Origin: Bacteriovoracaceae bacterium
GTDB taxonomy: Bacteria > Bdellovibrionota > Bacteriovoracia > Bacteriovoracales > Bacteriovoracaceae
Length of the DNA: 64,000 bases
Direction: 5' to 3'
NCBI GenBank assembly: GCA_023701435.1
Contig: JAMPXB010000001.1
Location: 241,871 to 305,870, forward strand
Positions 42,504-52,336 of this stretch are shown here, piece after piece (the stretch's first letter is position 1; each line of letters opens with the position of its first letter). The notes below the pieces were generated by a model. It made no database searches. It had not been told where the DNA came from and saw only the letters and a list, made by a program, of their open reading frames with translations. Made by a program: the position numbers and the translations under genes.

Positions 42504-43855
42504 AAAATAATCACCTCGAATTTAAGGAGAAATTAACTGCTGAATTAGACTTAGAGAAAGTTGTCGTGGCCTTCCTAAACGCCCCAGAAGGTGGATTTAT
42601 CTATATCGGCATTACTGACAATGGGAGAGTCGTTGGAGTTGATGATCTTGATGGAGATATGCTCAAAATTAAAGATCGGATCAAAAACAATATTTTCCCC
42701 TCGGTAATGGGACTTTTTGATATTATTCATGAAGTTAAGGATGATAAAAATGTCATAAAAATCATCGTCGCAAGTGGTAGTGAAAAGCCTTACTTCAAGA
42801 AAAAATATGGCATGACTGATAAAGGTTGCTTTATGCGAATTGGGCCCTCAGTCGAACCTATGCCACAGCAAACGATCGAGAAATTATTCTCTACAAGGAC
42901 AAAACACTCAATCGGTAAGATCAAGTCCAACAGACAAGATCTGTCATTTGAGCAACTTCGGATTTATTACGAGGAAAAGGGAACTCTTCTCAATAGTAAC
43001 TTCAAAAGCAACTTAGAACTCCTTACTCCTGAAGGACATCTTAACTATGCGGCTTATCTTTTAGCCGATACCAATAATATTTCAATCAAAGTTGCTAAAT
43101 ATCAGGATACAACCAGAGTGGATCTGATTGAGTCTAATGAATATGGCTATGTATCTCTTATCAAAGCTCTTAAAAACGTTTTAAATAAAATCAATCTTGA
43201 GAATAAAACGCTGACTAAAATTACGGGGAAGGAAAGAGAAGAAAAGCGTCCCTGGGAAGAGCGAGCGCTCCGTGAAGCTATTATTAATGCCTTTGTTCAT
43301 AACGATTATACAACCGAACTAGCTCCAAAGTTTGAGATATTTAGTGACCGTATTGAGATTACTTCAAATGGCTCGCTTCCTTATGGACTAAAACTAGAAG
43401 AATTTTTCGAAGGTTTTTCTGTTCCTAGAAATAAAGAGCTGATGAGGATTTTTAAAGATCTTGATCTGGTTGAGCAGTTGGGATCAGGTATCCCTAGGAT
43501 TCTCAAGTCCTATAGTCGGGATTGCTTCAGATTTACAGATAACTTTTTGAGGATGGTTTTTCCTTCTAGTTTCCCGTTAGTGGCTACCCCGGAGGCTACC
43601 CCGGAAGCTACCCCGGAAGCTACCCCGGAAGCTACCCCGGAAGCTGCTTTATTGATGGCCTGTGAGGGAGAAATGAGCCGCGATGAGTTATTGGAGGCTT
43701 TAAACCTCAAGGATAAAGAACATTTCAGGAAGGCTTACTTGGCCCCTGCCTTAGATAACAAAATAATAGAAATGACCATCCCTGATAAGCCAAGTAGCCC
43801 TAAGCAGAAGTACAGGCTCACGGAGAAGGGCAAGAGGTTAAAGGTTAAAAAATGA
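42497..43855 (+). CDS. AlbA_2/AAA-4 domain ATP-binding protein with ATPE repeats, inside the RM operon
   Basis: 452 residues. N-terminal Schlafen/AlbA_2 domain (LEFKEKLTAELDLEKVVVAFLNAPEGGFIYIGITDNG), then the HATPase_c_4-type region (WEERALREAIINAFVHNDYT, LDLVEQLGSGIPRILKSY), a linker of five ATPE repeats, and a C-terminal winged helix (LTEKGKRLKVKK). Such genes are often inserted in type I loci, and the role is not settled; some act as regulators, others in defence. It overlaps hsdS by 7 bp and hsdR by 4 bp, so it is part of the operon. Confidence 0.8.
   Translation: MLENNHLEFKEKLTAELDLEKVVVAFLNAPEGGFIYIGITDNGRVVGVDDLDGDMLKIKDRIKNNIFPSVMGLFDIIHEVKDDKNVIKIIVASGSEKPYFKKKYGMTDKGCFMRIGPSVEPMPQQTIEKLFSTRTKHSIGKIKSNRQDLSFEQLRIYYEEKGTLLNSNFKSNLELLTPEGHLNYAAYLLADTNNISIKVAKYQDTTRVDLIESNEYGYVSLIKALKNVLNKINLENKTLTKITGKEREEKRPWEERALREAIINAFVHNDYTTELAPKFEIFSDRIEITSNGSLPYGLKLEEFFEGFSVPRNKELMRIFKDLDLVEQLGSGIPRILKSYSRDCFRFTDNFLRMVFPSSFPLVATPEATPEATPEATPEATPEAALLMACEGEMSRDELLEALNLKDKEHFRKAYLAPALDNKIIEMTIPDKPSSPKQKYRLTEKGKRLKVKK
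43583..43642 (+). repeat. Five 12-bp tandem repeats coding ATPE
   Basis: GCTACCCCGGAA occurs five times head to tail (the first ends GGAG). Unit length is a multiple of three, so changes in copy number would lengthen or shorten the linker without shifting the frame. Confidence 0.9.
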
Positions 43856-46800
43856 TTACGGAAGATCAATTAGAAGAGTTATGCATCGATTGGTTCAAAG
43901 AGCTGGGGTGGGATTATGAATGTGGCTATGACATCGCTCCAGACTCAGATAATCCTAAAAGAAAGGATTACAAAGAAGTCATCATCAAAGAGCGCTTGCT
44001 TGAGGGTTTAACAAAGATCAATCCAGGAATTCCGGCTGAAGTTATCGAAGAAGTGGCTACCCGTATTTCCCGTCCGGAATCCCCCATTCTTATTGTTAAT
44101 AATCGTCAATTTCACCGCTATATCAACAATGGCGTGCCAGTAGATCTAAGAATAGGGGATCGAGTTAAAGGTGATTTCGTTAAGCTTATAGATTTTGAGA
44201 ACATTGAAAATAATAACTTTCTTGTAATCAATCAATTCACCATCAATGGCAAAAATGGCAACAGACGTCCAGACCTTGTGGTCTTCATTAATGGTCTTCC
44301 TGTTTCAGTTATAGAATTAAAAAATGCTGCTGATGAAAATGCCGATATCTGGAAGGCCTATGAACAGACCATCACTTACAAGGAAGAGCTTCCAGATCTT
44401 TTTGCTTATAATGTAGCGACTATCATTTCTGATGGGATGAATGCTCGTATTGGATCAATTACTTCTGGAAAAGAGCGATATGCTTATTGGCGAACAATTA
44501 GAACAGAAAAAGATAGGCCAAGTTTTGAATTCGAATTAGAGGTTATGATCCGTGGCTTTTTTAATAGAGAGCTGCTTTTAGATTACATCCGCTACTTTGT
44601 GATTTTTGAAGAGAACGCTGGAAACATCATTAAAAAGATTGCTGGCTATCATCAGTTTCATGCGGTGAGAGAAGCTATTGCCAGCACGATTGCGGCTACT
44701 CAAGACATTAAAGATGGAAAGTGTGGAGTAGTTTGGCATACGCAAGGAAGTGGTAAGTCTATTTCTATGAGTTGTTATGCAACTAAACTCATGAATCACC
44801 CTCGTATGAACAACCCCACCCTGGTGGTGGTGACAGATCGAAATGATCTTGATGGACAGCTATACGATACGTTTTGTAATTCGATTGAGCTTCTACGTGA
44901 AGAACCAGAGCAAGCTGATTCTAGGGATGAACTCAGAAAGCTTCTCAATCGTCCTGCTGGTGGGATTATTTTCACTACTATTCAAAAGTTCAGTCTTTTA
45001 GATGGCGAAGAGCATTTCCCCATGCTCACAAATCGCAGCAACGTTGTAGTGATTTCGGATGAGGCCCATCGAAGTCAATATGGACTCAAAGCAAAGGTCA
45101 GAGCAAAAGATGGGAAGATGACCTATGGCTACGCTAAACACCTAAGAGATGCCCTTCCTAATGCTGGTTTTATCGGATTTACTGGCACACCTGTTTCACA
45201 AGAAGATCGAGATACCATCGGGGTCTTTGGTGACTATGTTTCCGTATATGATATCGAACAAGCGGTTAAGGATAAGGCGACAGTTCCAATCTACTATGAA
45301 TCAAGGCTTGCTGAACTTCAACTTACTCAAAAAGCGAGTGAGCTTGATGAAGAGGTCGATGAGATCATCGAAAAATCAGAAGATGCTAATGATTCTTATG
45401 TAAATGAGCAAAAAACAAAGTGGGCCGCATTAGAGAAATTGGTCACCGCTGAATCTCGAGTAAAGCAAGTGGCGAAAAACTTGGTTGAACATTGGGAAGA
45501 TAGGCTCAATACCATTGATGGTAAGGCCATGATTGTTTGTATCTCAAGAGACGCTTGTGTACAGATGTATAAAGAAATTACCGCTCTTAGACCACAATGG
45601 GCCGGAAGCCTTGATGAGAATGGAAGACCTAGCATTAATGATGGTGTTGTTCGTGTAGTGATGACTGGAAGTGCTAGTGATAAAAAAGAGCTCAGGGAGC
45701 ATGTCTATGATAAGCGAGGACGCAAAAAATTAGAATCTCGCTGTAAGGATGAAAAAGATCCTCTAAAAATTGTTATCGTTCGAGATATGTGGCTCACGGG
45801 CTTTGATGCCCCTATGATGCACACTATGTATATCGATAAGCCAATGAGGGGAGCAAACCTCATGCAGGCCATTGCTAGAGTTAACCGTGTATTTAAAGAC
45901 AAACCTGGTGGACTAGTGGTGGATTATCTAGGAATCACTAATGAGCTTCGTGAGGCCCTTAAAACCTATACCCAAAGCCAAGGCAAGGGTAAGCCTACCA
46001 TTGATGTTTATGAAGCATTGGGTGTTCTTGAAGGCAAGATCGATTATGCCAGAGATATGCTTAGTGGAGTGGATTACACTGAGTTTAAAAATCCCAAGAA
46101 AATCTTCTCCATCATTGCTGAAGCTTGTGATCATCTTCTTAAAACAGAAAATGGCTCAAAAGATTTTTGTGATGTGACTTTGGCTATCACTCAAGCCAAT
46201 GCCCTTTGTGGGACCATGCCTGAGGCGATCGTATATCGTGAAGAGATTGCTTTCTTTCAAACCATAAAGGCAGCACTTACTAAAAAGAGTAATGCCGACA
46301 GAAAGATTTCGGATGATCAGGTTCAAAATGCCCTAAGGCAAGTTGTCTCTAAGGCGCTGGCCTCAGATAAAATTGTGGATATTTTTGAAGCCGCAGGCCT
46401 TCAGAGCCCTGATATCTCTATTCTATCAGATAGTTTCTTAGAAGAAGTTAAGAACTTAAAGCAAAAAAACCTAGCTGTTGAGATGCTCTCCCGTCTTTTA
46501 AAGGGTGAAGTAAAGAGTAAGACCGCAACTAACATCGTTCAGGCCAAAAAATATTCAGATCTACTAACAAATGCCCTCTTGAAATATCGAAATCGATCTA
46601 TTGAGACTGCACAGATCATTGAAGAGCTTATTCAGATGGCGAAAGACTTTAAAAAGGAAATGGGCCGAGGAAAAGATCTAGGTCTTAATGATGATGAGTT
46701 GGCCTTCTATGATGCCCTGGCTAATGATGAAGCCGCTATGAGAGAGCTTGGAGATGAAATTTTAAAGGCCATAGCTCACGAATTAACAGCGGAGCTTAGA

Positions 46801-46968
46801 AACACTGTTACTGTTGATTGGGCGAAAAGAGAAAGTGTCAGGGCAAGCATCAGAATTAAAATTAAAAGATTACTAAGAAAATACAAATATCCACCAGAGA
46901 AGACAGATGAAGCTATTGCGTTGGTTCTCCAGCAAGCAGAGACTTTGTCGGAGAGTTGGGTGAAATAA
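43852..46968 (+). CDS. hsdR: Type I restriction endonuclease subunit
   Basis: 1038 residues. Nuclease core RPDLVVFINGLPVSVIELKNA (~140-160; Asp, Glu-x-Lys), translocase Walker A HTQGSGKSISM (~297), DEAHRSQYG (~403), FTGTP, and motif VI MQAIARVNRVFKDKPGG. The C-terminal helical domain docks on HsdM. It cuts unmodified DNA after ATP-driven translocation. All three hsd genes appear intact, so the system should be active. Confidence 0.95.
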   Translation: MITEDQLEELCIDWFKELGWDYECGYDIAPDSDNPKRKDYKEVIIKERLLEGLTKINPGIPAEVIEEVATRISRPESPILIVNNRQFHRYINNGVPVDLRIGDRVKGDFVKLIDFENIENNNFLVINQFTINGKNGNRRPDLVVFINGLPVSVIELKNAADENADIWKAYEQTITYKEELPDLFAYNVATIISDGMNARIGSITSGKERYAYWRTIRTEKDRPSFEFELEVMIRGFFNRELLLDYIRYFVIFEENAGNIIKKIAGYHQFHAVREAIASTIAATQDIKDGKCGVVWHTQGSGKSISMSCYATKLMNHPRMNNPTLVVVTDRNDLDGQLYDTFCNSIELLREEPEQADSRDELRKLLNRPAGGIIFTTIQKFSLLDGEEHFPMLTNRSNVVVISDEAHRSQYGLKAKVRAKDGKMTYGYAKHLRDALPNAGFIGFTGTPVSQEDRDTIGVFGDYVSVYDIEQAVKDKATVPIYYESRLAELQLTQKASELDEEVDEIIEKSEDANDSYVNEQKTKWAALEKLVTAESRVKQVAKNLVEHWEDRLNTIDGKAMIVCISRDACVQMYKEITALRPQWAGSLDENGRPSINDGVVRVVMTGSASDKKELREHVYDKRGRKKLESRCKDEKDPLKIVIVRDMWLTGFDAPMMHTMYIDKPMRGANLMQAIARVNRVFKDKPGGLVVDYLGITNELREALKTYTQSQGKGKPTIDVYEALGVLEGKIDYARDMLSGVDYTEFKNPKKIFSIIAEACDHLLKTENGSKDFCDVTLAITQANALCGTMPEAIVYREEIAFFQTIKAALTKKSNADRKISDDQVQNALRQVVSKALASDKIVDIFEAAGLQSPDISILSDSFLEEVKNLKQKNLAVEMLSRLLKGEVKSKTATNIVQAKKYSDLLTNALLKYRNRSIETAQIIEELIQMAKDFKKEMGRGKDLGLNDDELAFYDALANDEAAMRELGDEILKAIAHELTAELRNTVTVDWAKRESVRASIRIKIKRLLRKYKYPPEKTDEAIALVLQQAETLSESWVK

Positions 46969-47035
46969 GGGAAAACGATAGAGTAGTTAGAATTTGTTTT
47001 TATATTAATAAAGTATGAATGAGAGGGATTGATAG

Positions 47036-47890
47036 ATGTCAGTACAGATTGAGGATTTTGGGAGCAAAAAATTTTTCTTTACATCAATTGATGAAAAAGA
47101 ACTATTGGGTATTTCTCCAGGATATGAAGGAGGAAGTTTTAGAGATAAAGGATTGGCTGAGTTGATGTTTAATGCTCTTCCTGATTTTGCTCTCGATTAT
47201 AAAGAATTAAAAAATCTCAGTACTTCCAATGTTATGGAACGATTGAGGAAAGCAGTTAAAACAATTTACTCGACGGGAAAATTTAAAAGTAGAGGTGAGT
47301 TTGGAGAATTGCTTCTTCATGTTGTTATGAGAGACTTTTATGGATCTGTTCCTGCAATTTCTAAGATTTATTATAAAACATCAGCGAATGAGACAGTAAA
47401 AGGGTTTGATGCTGTTCATGTTGTTCCTCAGGGCGAGGACCTAAATTTATGGGTTGGTGAGACAAAATTTTATTCTTCGATATCAAATGCGATCTCTGAT
47501 GTTGTTGAAGAGTTGCGTGCCCACGTTAAACCTGATTATCTAAGAAGTGAGTTCATTCTTATAAACGGGAAAATTGAAGAAAGTTGGCCTTTTAGTGGAA
47601 AATTAAAATCTCTCATTGATTCTAAAACATCTTTGGATGAAGTTTTCAACAAATTAGTAATTCCAGTTTTATTGACCTATGATAGCGATGCAACAAAAAA
47701 TAATACTGTTTTGAATGAAAAGTTTAAGCAGGAGATAAAAGAAGAGATAAAAAAATATGGTGATAATTTTAGATCTAAGGATCTGCCAAAAAATATTGAG
47801 ATTGTCCTCATCCTTGTTCCATTACATACCAAGAAGAATTTAGCAGAAGTTTTACATGCTAAGCTTGAGCACCTTCAAAAAGGACTTTAA
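47036..47890 (+). CDS. hamA: Hachiman protein HamA (DUF1837 nuclease)
   Basis: 284 residues. Central nuclease-like core: KSRGEFGELLLHVVMRDFYGSVPAISKIYYKTSANETVKGFDAVHVV then LNLWVGETKFYSS, which gives the Asp and Glu-x-Lys of a PD-(D/E)xK fold. HamA pairs with helicase HamB; the complex senses phage DNA ends and HamA degrades DNA. It starts 67 bp after hsdR and shares its last base with hamB (TAATG), so the two are tightly coupled. Confidence 0.88.
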   Translation: MSVQIEDFGSKKFFFTSIDEKELLGISPGYEGGSFRDKGLAELMFNALPDFALDYKELKNLSTSNVMERLRKAVKTIYSTGKFKSRGEFGELLLHVVMRDFYGSVPAISKIYYKTSANETVKGFDAVHVVPQGEDLNLWVGETKFYSSISNAISDVVEELRAHVKPDYLRSEFILINGKIEESWPFSGKLKSLIDSKTSLDEVFNKLVIPVLLTYDSDATKNNTVLNEKFKQEIKEEIKKYGDNFRSKDLPKNIEIVLILVPLHTKKNLAEVLHAKLEHLQKGL

Positions 47891-49950
47891 TGGCCACAGC
47901 TCAAGTTGACTTGTTTTTTAGGTTAAAAGCGTTATCCCAAGAGATTAGTGAAGGTGTTTCTTTGAAGGATGCACGTTCTGAGTTGCTTTCAATGCTCGAA
48001 AATCTAAGTGAAGTCCCCGTGCCTTATCACAATATAATTCAAGATTTATTGAATAAAGTAGGCTTTTATCCATATTTAGGTAAATTTGAAAATTTAGATT
48101 TTAGAGCAGTGATAAATCAAGAGTTTCATAGATCTGAAATACTTGAAGACTATGTTCTTCATAGAGAGCAATTCCTTGTGTCAGAGATGCTCAGACAGGA
48201 AAAGTCAGTAATTCTGAGTGCTCCAACTAGCTTTGGGAAATCTTTACTGATTGAAGAGATTGTAGCTAGTAAAAAATATAAAAACATAGTGATTATTGAA
48301 CCTACGCTAGCATTGATTGACGAGGTTCGGAATAGGCTGAAAAAATATAGTGAGTATTATAAAATTATTTTTTCAAAAAACCAGAAACCAGAAAATAATA
48401 ATATCTTTTTGCTAACGCAAGAACGACTGATTGAATATCCTGACTTGCCAGATATTAATTTCTTTGTGATTGATGAGTTTTATAAATTAGACCTCGATAC
48501 TGATGAAAGATCAGACACTTTGAATCATGCTTTCTATCTGTTGCTTAAAAAAACAAGGAATTTTTATTTGTTAGGGCCTCCAATTAAAACTATCCCTACA
48601 GACTTTTTAAATAGGTTTGACTGTGAATTGCGCTTGACTGATTTTGAAACGGTTAGGGTGAACTTTCAGAATGCAGGTAAGAGAGAGGCAAAGAATTTGT
48701 TTAAGCTTCTGGACTCACTCGAAGAGCAAACTCTTATCTACTGTAAAGGGCCCGGTTCAAGCGAAACTAATGCAAAAAAATACTTGGAAAAAACTTCGAA
48801 AAAGGTTTTCAATAACTACAATCAAGATGTCATTGAGTGGATTAATGAAAATTTACATAAAGATTGGTCGTTAGTTACACTTTTACAGTATGGAATTGCT
48901 TTTCATCATGGTGGTCTGCCAAGACATATTAGTCGTTATCTTGTAGAAGCTTTCAATAATCGAAAAATCAAATATCTTTTCTGTACGACTACTCTAATTG
49001 AAGGGGTTAATACATCTGCTAAGAATATTGTAGTATATGATGAAAAAAAGGGGGATCAATTACTTTCAAGATTTGATCTCCGGAATATAGCTGGTCGTGC
49101 AGGCCGGATGAATCAATATTTAAGCGGTAATGTGTATATGTTTGTGAGTAATCCTACGACAGATTCCGATCATGTTGATATACCTTGGTTTACACAAGAT
49201 TCCGCTTCTGATTCGCTTTTGGTTCAAATTGATGAAAATGACCTTACTCCGCCATCAAGAGAAAGAGTCAGACCAATTTCACAAAATACGGATCTAGATT
49301 TTTCCATAATTAAAGGAAATTCGAATGTAGATCCTTCTGGTCAAATTAAGCTTGCATCAGCATTAAGGAGTGATCTTTCACTGAATGAGTTGTTGGCTTG
49401 GAGTCAAAACCCAACCTATCCTCAACTAAAAAAATCATGTGAACTAATATGGGAGTTCCTGGTTAGGAAGTCAGAGGGGCAGCGTGTTGTTGACGGAGTT
49501 TTTTCCGCTGATCAATTGACTTTTATTACAAACATTTATCGGACTAAGAAATTCCCAAGCCTTCTTTTACAAGATTATTTAATTAAACAGCCGAATAAAA
49601 AAGTTGATGATGCCATTTCAACTGTAATGAGTTGGGTTAGGAAGTGGTTCGAATTCAGAATGCCAAAAATGTTGATGACATTACACTCCATTCAGGAAGC
49701 AGTTTATAATGATCTTGATTTGCCAGTTGGAAATTATAAATATTTTGCAAGCGAGTTAGAGCATGGATTTTTGCCACCTTCAATTTCCACATTGAGAGAG
49801 ATGGGAATTCCTGCTGAACTTGGGGCCAAAATTGTTGGCAAGATTGGATTTAAGGCAGATATGTCTATTGATGATGTCATAAAGAAAATCAAAGTTATGC
49901 CACTTAATGATTTCTCTTCATTTGAAAAATCTTTAATACAAAAGCTATAG
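47890..49950 (+). CDS. hamB: Hachiman helicase HamB
   Basis: 686 residues, superfamily 2 helicase: Walker A SAPTSFGKSLLIEE (~113), Walker B FVIDEFYKLD (~195, DEFY), motif V FCTTTLIEGVNTSAKNIV and motif VI NIAGRAGRMNQY (~403). The C-terminal ~200 residues are helical. It couples ATP hydrolysis to release of HamA nuclease. The gene lies at the right edge of segment 1, 12 bp before the first TTCCGACT arm site. Confidence 0.9.
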   Translation: MATAQVDLFFRLKALSQEISEGVSLKDARSELLSMLENLSEVPVPYHNIIQDLLNKVGFYPYLGKFENLDFRAVINQEFHRSEILEDYVLHREQFLVSEMLRQEKSVILSAPTSFGKSLLIEEIVASKKYKNIVIIEPTLALIDEVRNRLKKYSEYYKIIFSKNQKPENNNIFLLTQERLIEYPDLPDINFFVIDEFYKLDLDTDERSDTLNHAFYLLLKKTRNFYLLGPPIKTIPTDFLNRFDCELRLTDFETVRVNFQNAGKREAKNLFKLLDSLEEQTLIYCKGPGSSETNAKKYLEKTSKKVFNNYNQDVIEWINENLHKDWSLVTLLQYGIAFHHGGLPRHISRYLVEAFNNRKIKYLFCTTTLIEGVNTSAKNIVVYDEKKGDQLLSRFDLRNIAGRAGRMNQYLSGNVYMFVSNPTTDSDHVDIPWFTQDSASDSLLVQIDENDLTPPSRERVRPISQNTDLDFSIIKGNSNVDPSGQIKLASALRSDLSLNELLAWSQNPTYPQLKKSCELIWEFLVRKSEGQRVVDGVFSADQLTFITNIYRTKKFPSLLLQDYLIKQPNKKVDDAISTVMSWVRKWFEFRMPKMLMTLHSIQEAVYNDLDLPVGNYKYFASELEHGFLPPSISTLREMGIPAELGAKIVGKIGFKADMSIDDVIKKIKVMPLNDFSSFEKSLIQKL

Positions 49951-50437
49951 TTTTTTTTACTTTTCCGACTTCAGACGTGTCAGCAGTGAAATAAAATTAA
50001 ACCAAATTAAATATGGTGAAATGACGAAATCCACTTGAGATTAATTTTCGATCGCAAGCGCTTGAAATGGCGATTGTTTTTTGATGTCCGAATACTCATC
50101 GGGTAGTTCGGGCATGCTCTAACCTTATAATATTACAGGTGCTAGAGGAAGAGATAGTTGCTTATAATAATTCGGGCATCTTCCATTTAACTAGCTAAGA
50201 AAACATATAATTTATATCAATAGAAACTCTCATGCCAGCCTATACCAGCGGAAAAAAAACAATACGAATTTTTTAAGTAATGGATTGAACATCCTGTAAC
50301 AGGGATCTAATAAAGTTTTATTCTTTGTGGATGGTCAGTTCAGCACTTTTTATTCAGCATTTATACCGTTGTCCGCAGGTGAAAATTGAGGTTGAAGAAC
50401 AACCACCATAGGTTATGTTAGAGAAGGAGATACCTGA
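49951..50437. other. Non-coding junction between island segments
   Basis: No gene is seen. It holds TTCCGACT (49963-49970), GTGAAATGACGAAATC (50015-50030 region) and GCTTGAAATG before the att core at 50099. All three features are matched upstream of the third att copy at 63535. After the core there is a small ATCCTGT/ACAGGGAT hairpin near 50,290, then the AAGGAGA site of the next gene. Confidence 0.6.
50099..50118. other. att site (middle)
   Basis: The same 20-bp core as at 63535, with a G at the position where the mutM copy has A. On the minus strand it reads ATGCCCGAACTACCCGATGAG, i.e. MPELPDE, a partial mutM start with no gene following. Confidence 0.75.
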
Positions 50438-51715
50438 ATGGTTCGACAATGGCTGTATAACTTTCATAATCTGATGCAAAGGCTCTCTGTGAGATGCAGT
50501 GGGTTTGCGCTTCTCGCAGTTGCCTCCTCACTCATTGCGGTGAAGCTCGCAATTTTTGTTCCAGATGATTTCGCGGATTTGGCGGGTGGGCCGGCAGTAG
50601 ACGGCATTCTTAGTGTCATGGCCTCATCCATGTTGGTGGTCGTGACGTTTTCTCTTTCTACAATGGTTGCAGCATATAGTTCTGCCAATCAAAATTCGAC
50701 TCCCAGAGCAACAAATCTTATTATCAATGACTCAAAATCTCATGGCGTGATATCGATCTTTCTTGGTGCTTTTATCTATAGTGTTGTGTCCCTCATTGCT
50801 CTTTCGACTCATTACTACGGAAAAAGAGGAAGAGTGATTTTGCTGATTATGACAGTCGCTGTTCTCAGTTCCGTCGTCACTGTTATTATTCGCTGGGTGG
50901 AAGAGCTGAAGAACATGGGAAGCGCGCACGAAAGCATTAAGAGAGTAGAATCGGCGACACTGAAATCACTTCAGGTCCGGACAAAAAGTCCACCTTTTGA
51001 ATGTCAAATATTGCGGGAACTTCCATCTGATAGCTATCCTGTTTTTACCACTAAGGTCGGTCACATTCAGAACATTGATGTCTTGTCTCTCGGAAAAATA
51101 AGTAACCGTGAAAATATTGAGATGTATCTTGTGAACGATGTAGGCGCTTCTCTTGATTACAGGACCCCATTACTTTTTGTCAGATGCAAACAAAAGCTTA
51201 CTGACAAGACTTTGAAAATGATCCGCAGTGCATTTGCAGTGGCATCTGAGAGGACTTTTCAGAACGACCCACGGTATGGATTGAGTGTGTTGTCAGGCAT
51301 TGGCGTAAAGGCCTTGTCTCCGTCATTGAATGACCCCGGGACGGCCATAGATGTTATCGGAACAATTGTTCGCGTTCTTAGCACCTGGCAATATGAGAGG
51401 GACATGAATGAAAAAGGACAAGCTAGGTTCGGACAAATTTACTTTCCTGAACTAAAAATGAGAGATCTATTTAATGATGCTTTTTTTGAGCTGGTGTCTG
51501 CAGGTGCTCAGCACATGGAAGTGGTCAAGAGTCTTCAGAAGGCTTTTCAAGATCTGTCAAAATACGATGATTTTACAGATGTAGTTCGAGAGCATTCGAC
51601 CATCATGGCTTCCCGGACTGAAGAATATTATAAATTGAAAGAAGACGTTGAACGACTTAATTCCGATTTTATGATTGGTGAGAACCAGAGGTCTCTCCCG
51701 AAAAATTTATCTTAG
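50438..51715 (+). CDS. DUF2254 membrane protein
   Basis: 425 residues with four membrane helices in the first 170 (e.g. GFALLAVASSLIAVKLAIFV, LSVMASSMLVVVTFSLSTMV), then a soluble part with ALSPSLNDPGTAIDVIGTIVRVLSTW, the conserved DUF2254 segment. The function of the family is unknown; it is often found with stress or envelope genes. AAGGAGATACCTGA precedes the ATG. It leads a short plus-strand pair with the Cys-rich peptide at 51728. Confidence 0.85.
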   Translation: MVRQWLYNFHNLMQRLSVRCSGFALLAVASSLIAVKLAIFVPDDFADLAGGPAVDGILSVMASSMLVVVTFSLSTMVAAYSSANQNSTPRATNLIINDSKSHGVISIFLGAFIYSVVSLIALSTHYYGKRGRVILLIMTVAVLSSVVTVIIRWVEELKNMGSAHESIKRVESATLKSLQVRTKSPPFECQILRELPSDSYPVFTTKVGHIQNIDVLSLGKISNRENIEMYLVNDVGASLDYRTPLLFVRCKQKLTDKTLKMIRSAFAVASERTFQNDPRYGLSVLSGIGVKALSPSLNDPGTAIDVIGTIVRVLSTWQYERDMNEKGQARFGQIYFPELKMRDLFNDAFFELVSAGAQHMEVVKSLQKAFQDLSKYDDFTDVVREHSTIMASRTEEYYKLKEDVERLNSDFMIGENQRSLPKNLS

Positions 51716-51727
51716 AAGAGGTGATGT

Positions 51728-51835
51728 ATGAAACTCCTGATGATGCTTTTCATATCTTTGTATTTTTTTCTGTGCCAATCAACCAAAGCCAAAGAGAAAT
51801 TATGTAGCTGCCAGTGCAATCCTTCTCTTTGCTAA
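51728..51835 (+). CDS. Small secreted Cys-rich peptide, 35 residues
   Basis: ATG at 51728 behind AGAGGTGAT, 12 bp after the DUF2254 stop. The hydrophobic start MKLLMMLFISLYFFLCQS acts as signal or anchor; the end is LCSCQCNPSLC, with four cysteines in 11 residues. It might bind metal, which fits the DUF326 gene nearby. No family known. Confidence 0.45.
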   Translation: MKLLMMLFISLYFFLCQSTKAKEKLCSCQCNPSLC

Positions 51836-52062
51836 AGATAAGCGATTTACCGGCCTCTTTCCTCGTACTGTGCATGGATTACATATCCACGAGGGAAATG
51901 AATGCGTGGGAAATTTATTATAGGGAAGGCAGTCATCCTTCACTCGCGTGCGGATAATTTAGTTTCTCAGCCTTTAGGAGATTCCGGTGATCGGATTGCT
52001 TGTGGCATGATCAAAAGGATAGTTAAAGAGTGACGGCCTAATTTCACGGTCGCATTGATCTT

Positions 52063-52248
52063 TTACTGGCGACGCTCTTTTTTATCAGGATATGTTTTTG
52101 TTTTATCCAAATCCACCTCTGTATTGGTGCCTGGCTTGGCAGGATTAATTCCTTCCTGGTTTGGTAGAAATGTTTTTCCTTTTTCCGGAGACCCTGGGGC
52201 CTGATTGGGTTTTTGTGGAGAATTTGGATTTATTTCAGGTGTTGGCAT
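52063..52248 (-). CDS. Small hydrophilic Pro-rich protein, 61 residues
   Basis: ATG at 52248 with AAGGAG 6 bases upstream, a strong site; longer in-frame readings have none. The sequence (MPTPEINPNSPQKPNQAPG...) is rich in Pro, Asn, Lys and Glu and appears disordered. No family recognised. It is 88 bp after mscS on the same strand. Confidence 0.55.
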   Translation of the reverse strand: MPTPEINPNSPQKPNQAPGSPEKGKTFLPNQEGINPAKPGTNTEVDLDKTKTYPDKKERRQ

Positions 52249-52336
52249 GAAAGCTCCTTTGAATGTCAAAATCCATTTTCTCAAAAGAACAAAAGATTTG
52301 CATCTGGATATTTCCTTAAATGGGAATAGAACTCCA

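Larger units (their letters stand above)
32353..50118. mobile_element. Integrative element, segment 1, inserted at the mutM start codon
   Basis: Bounded by two direct copies of a 20-bp core, TCGGGTAGTTCRGGCATGCT (32353-32372 and 50099-50118), which is the reverse complement of the first MutM codons. The tyrosine integrase gene is next to the left copy, as expected. Cargo: Xis-like regulators, a candidate transfer region with a VirD4-like ATPase, a sigma factor with membrane partner, a type I restriction-modification locus with extra genes, and Hachiman. No relaxase or type IV secretion genes are seen, so transfer, if any, would need a helper. Confidence 0.75.

Noticed and set aside
43583..43642. 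Phase-variable frameshift repeat
   Set aside because: The 12-bp unit is divisible by three, so changes in number cannot shift the frame.
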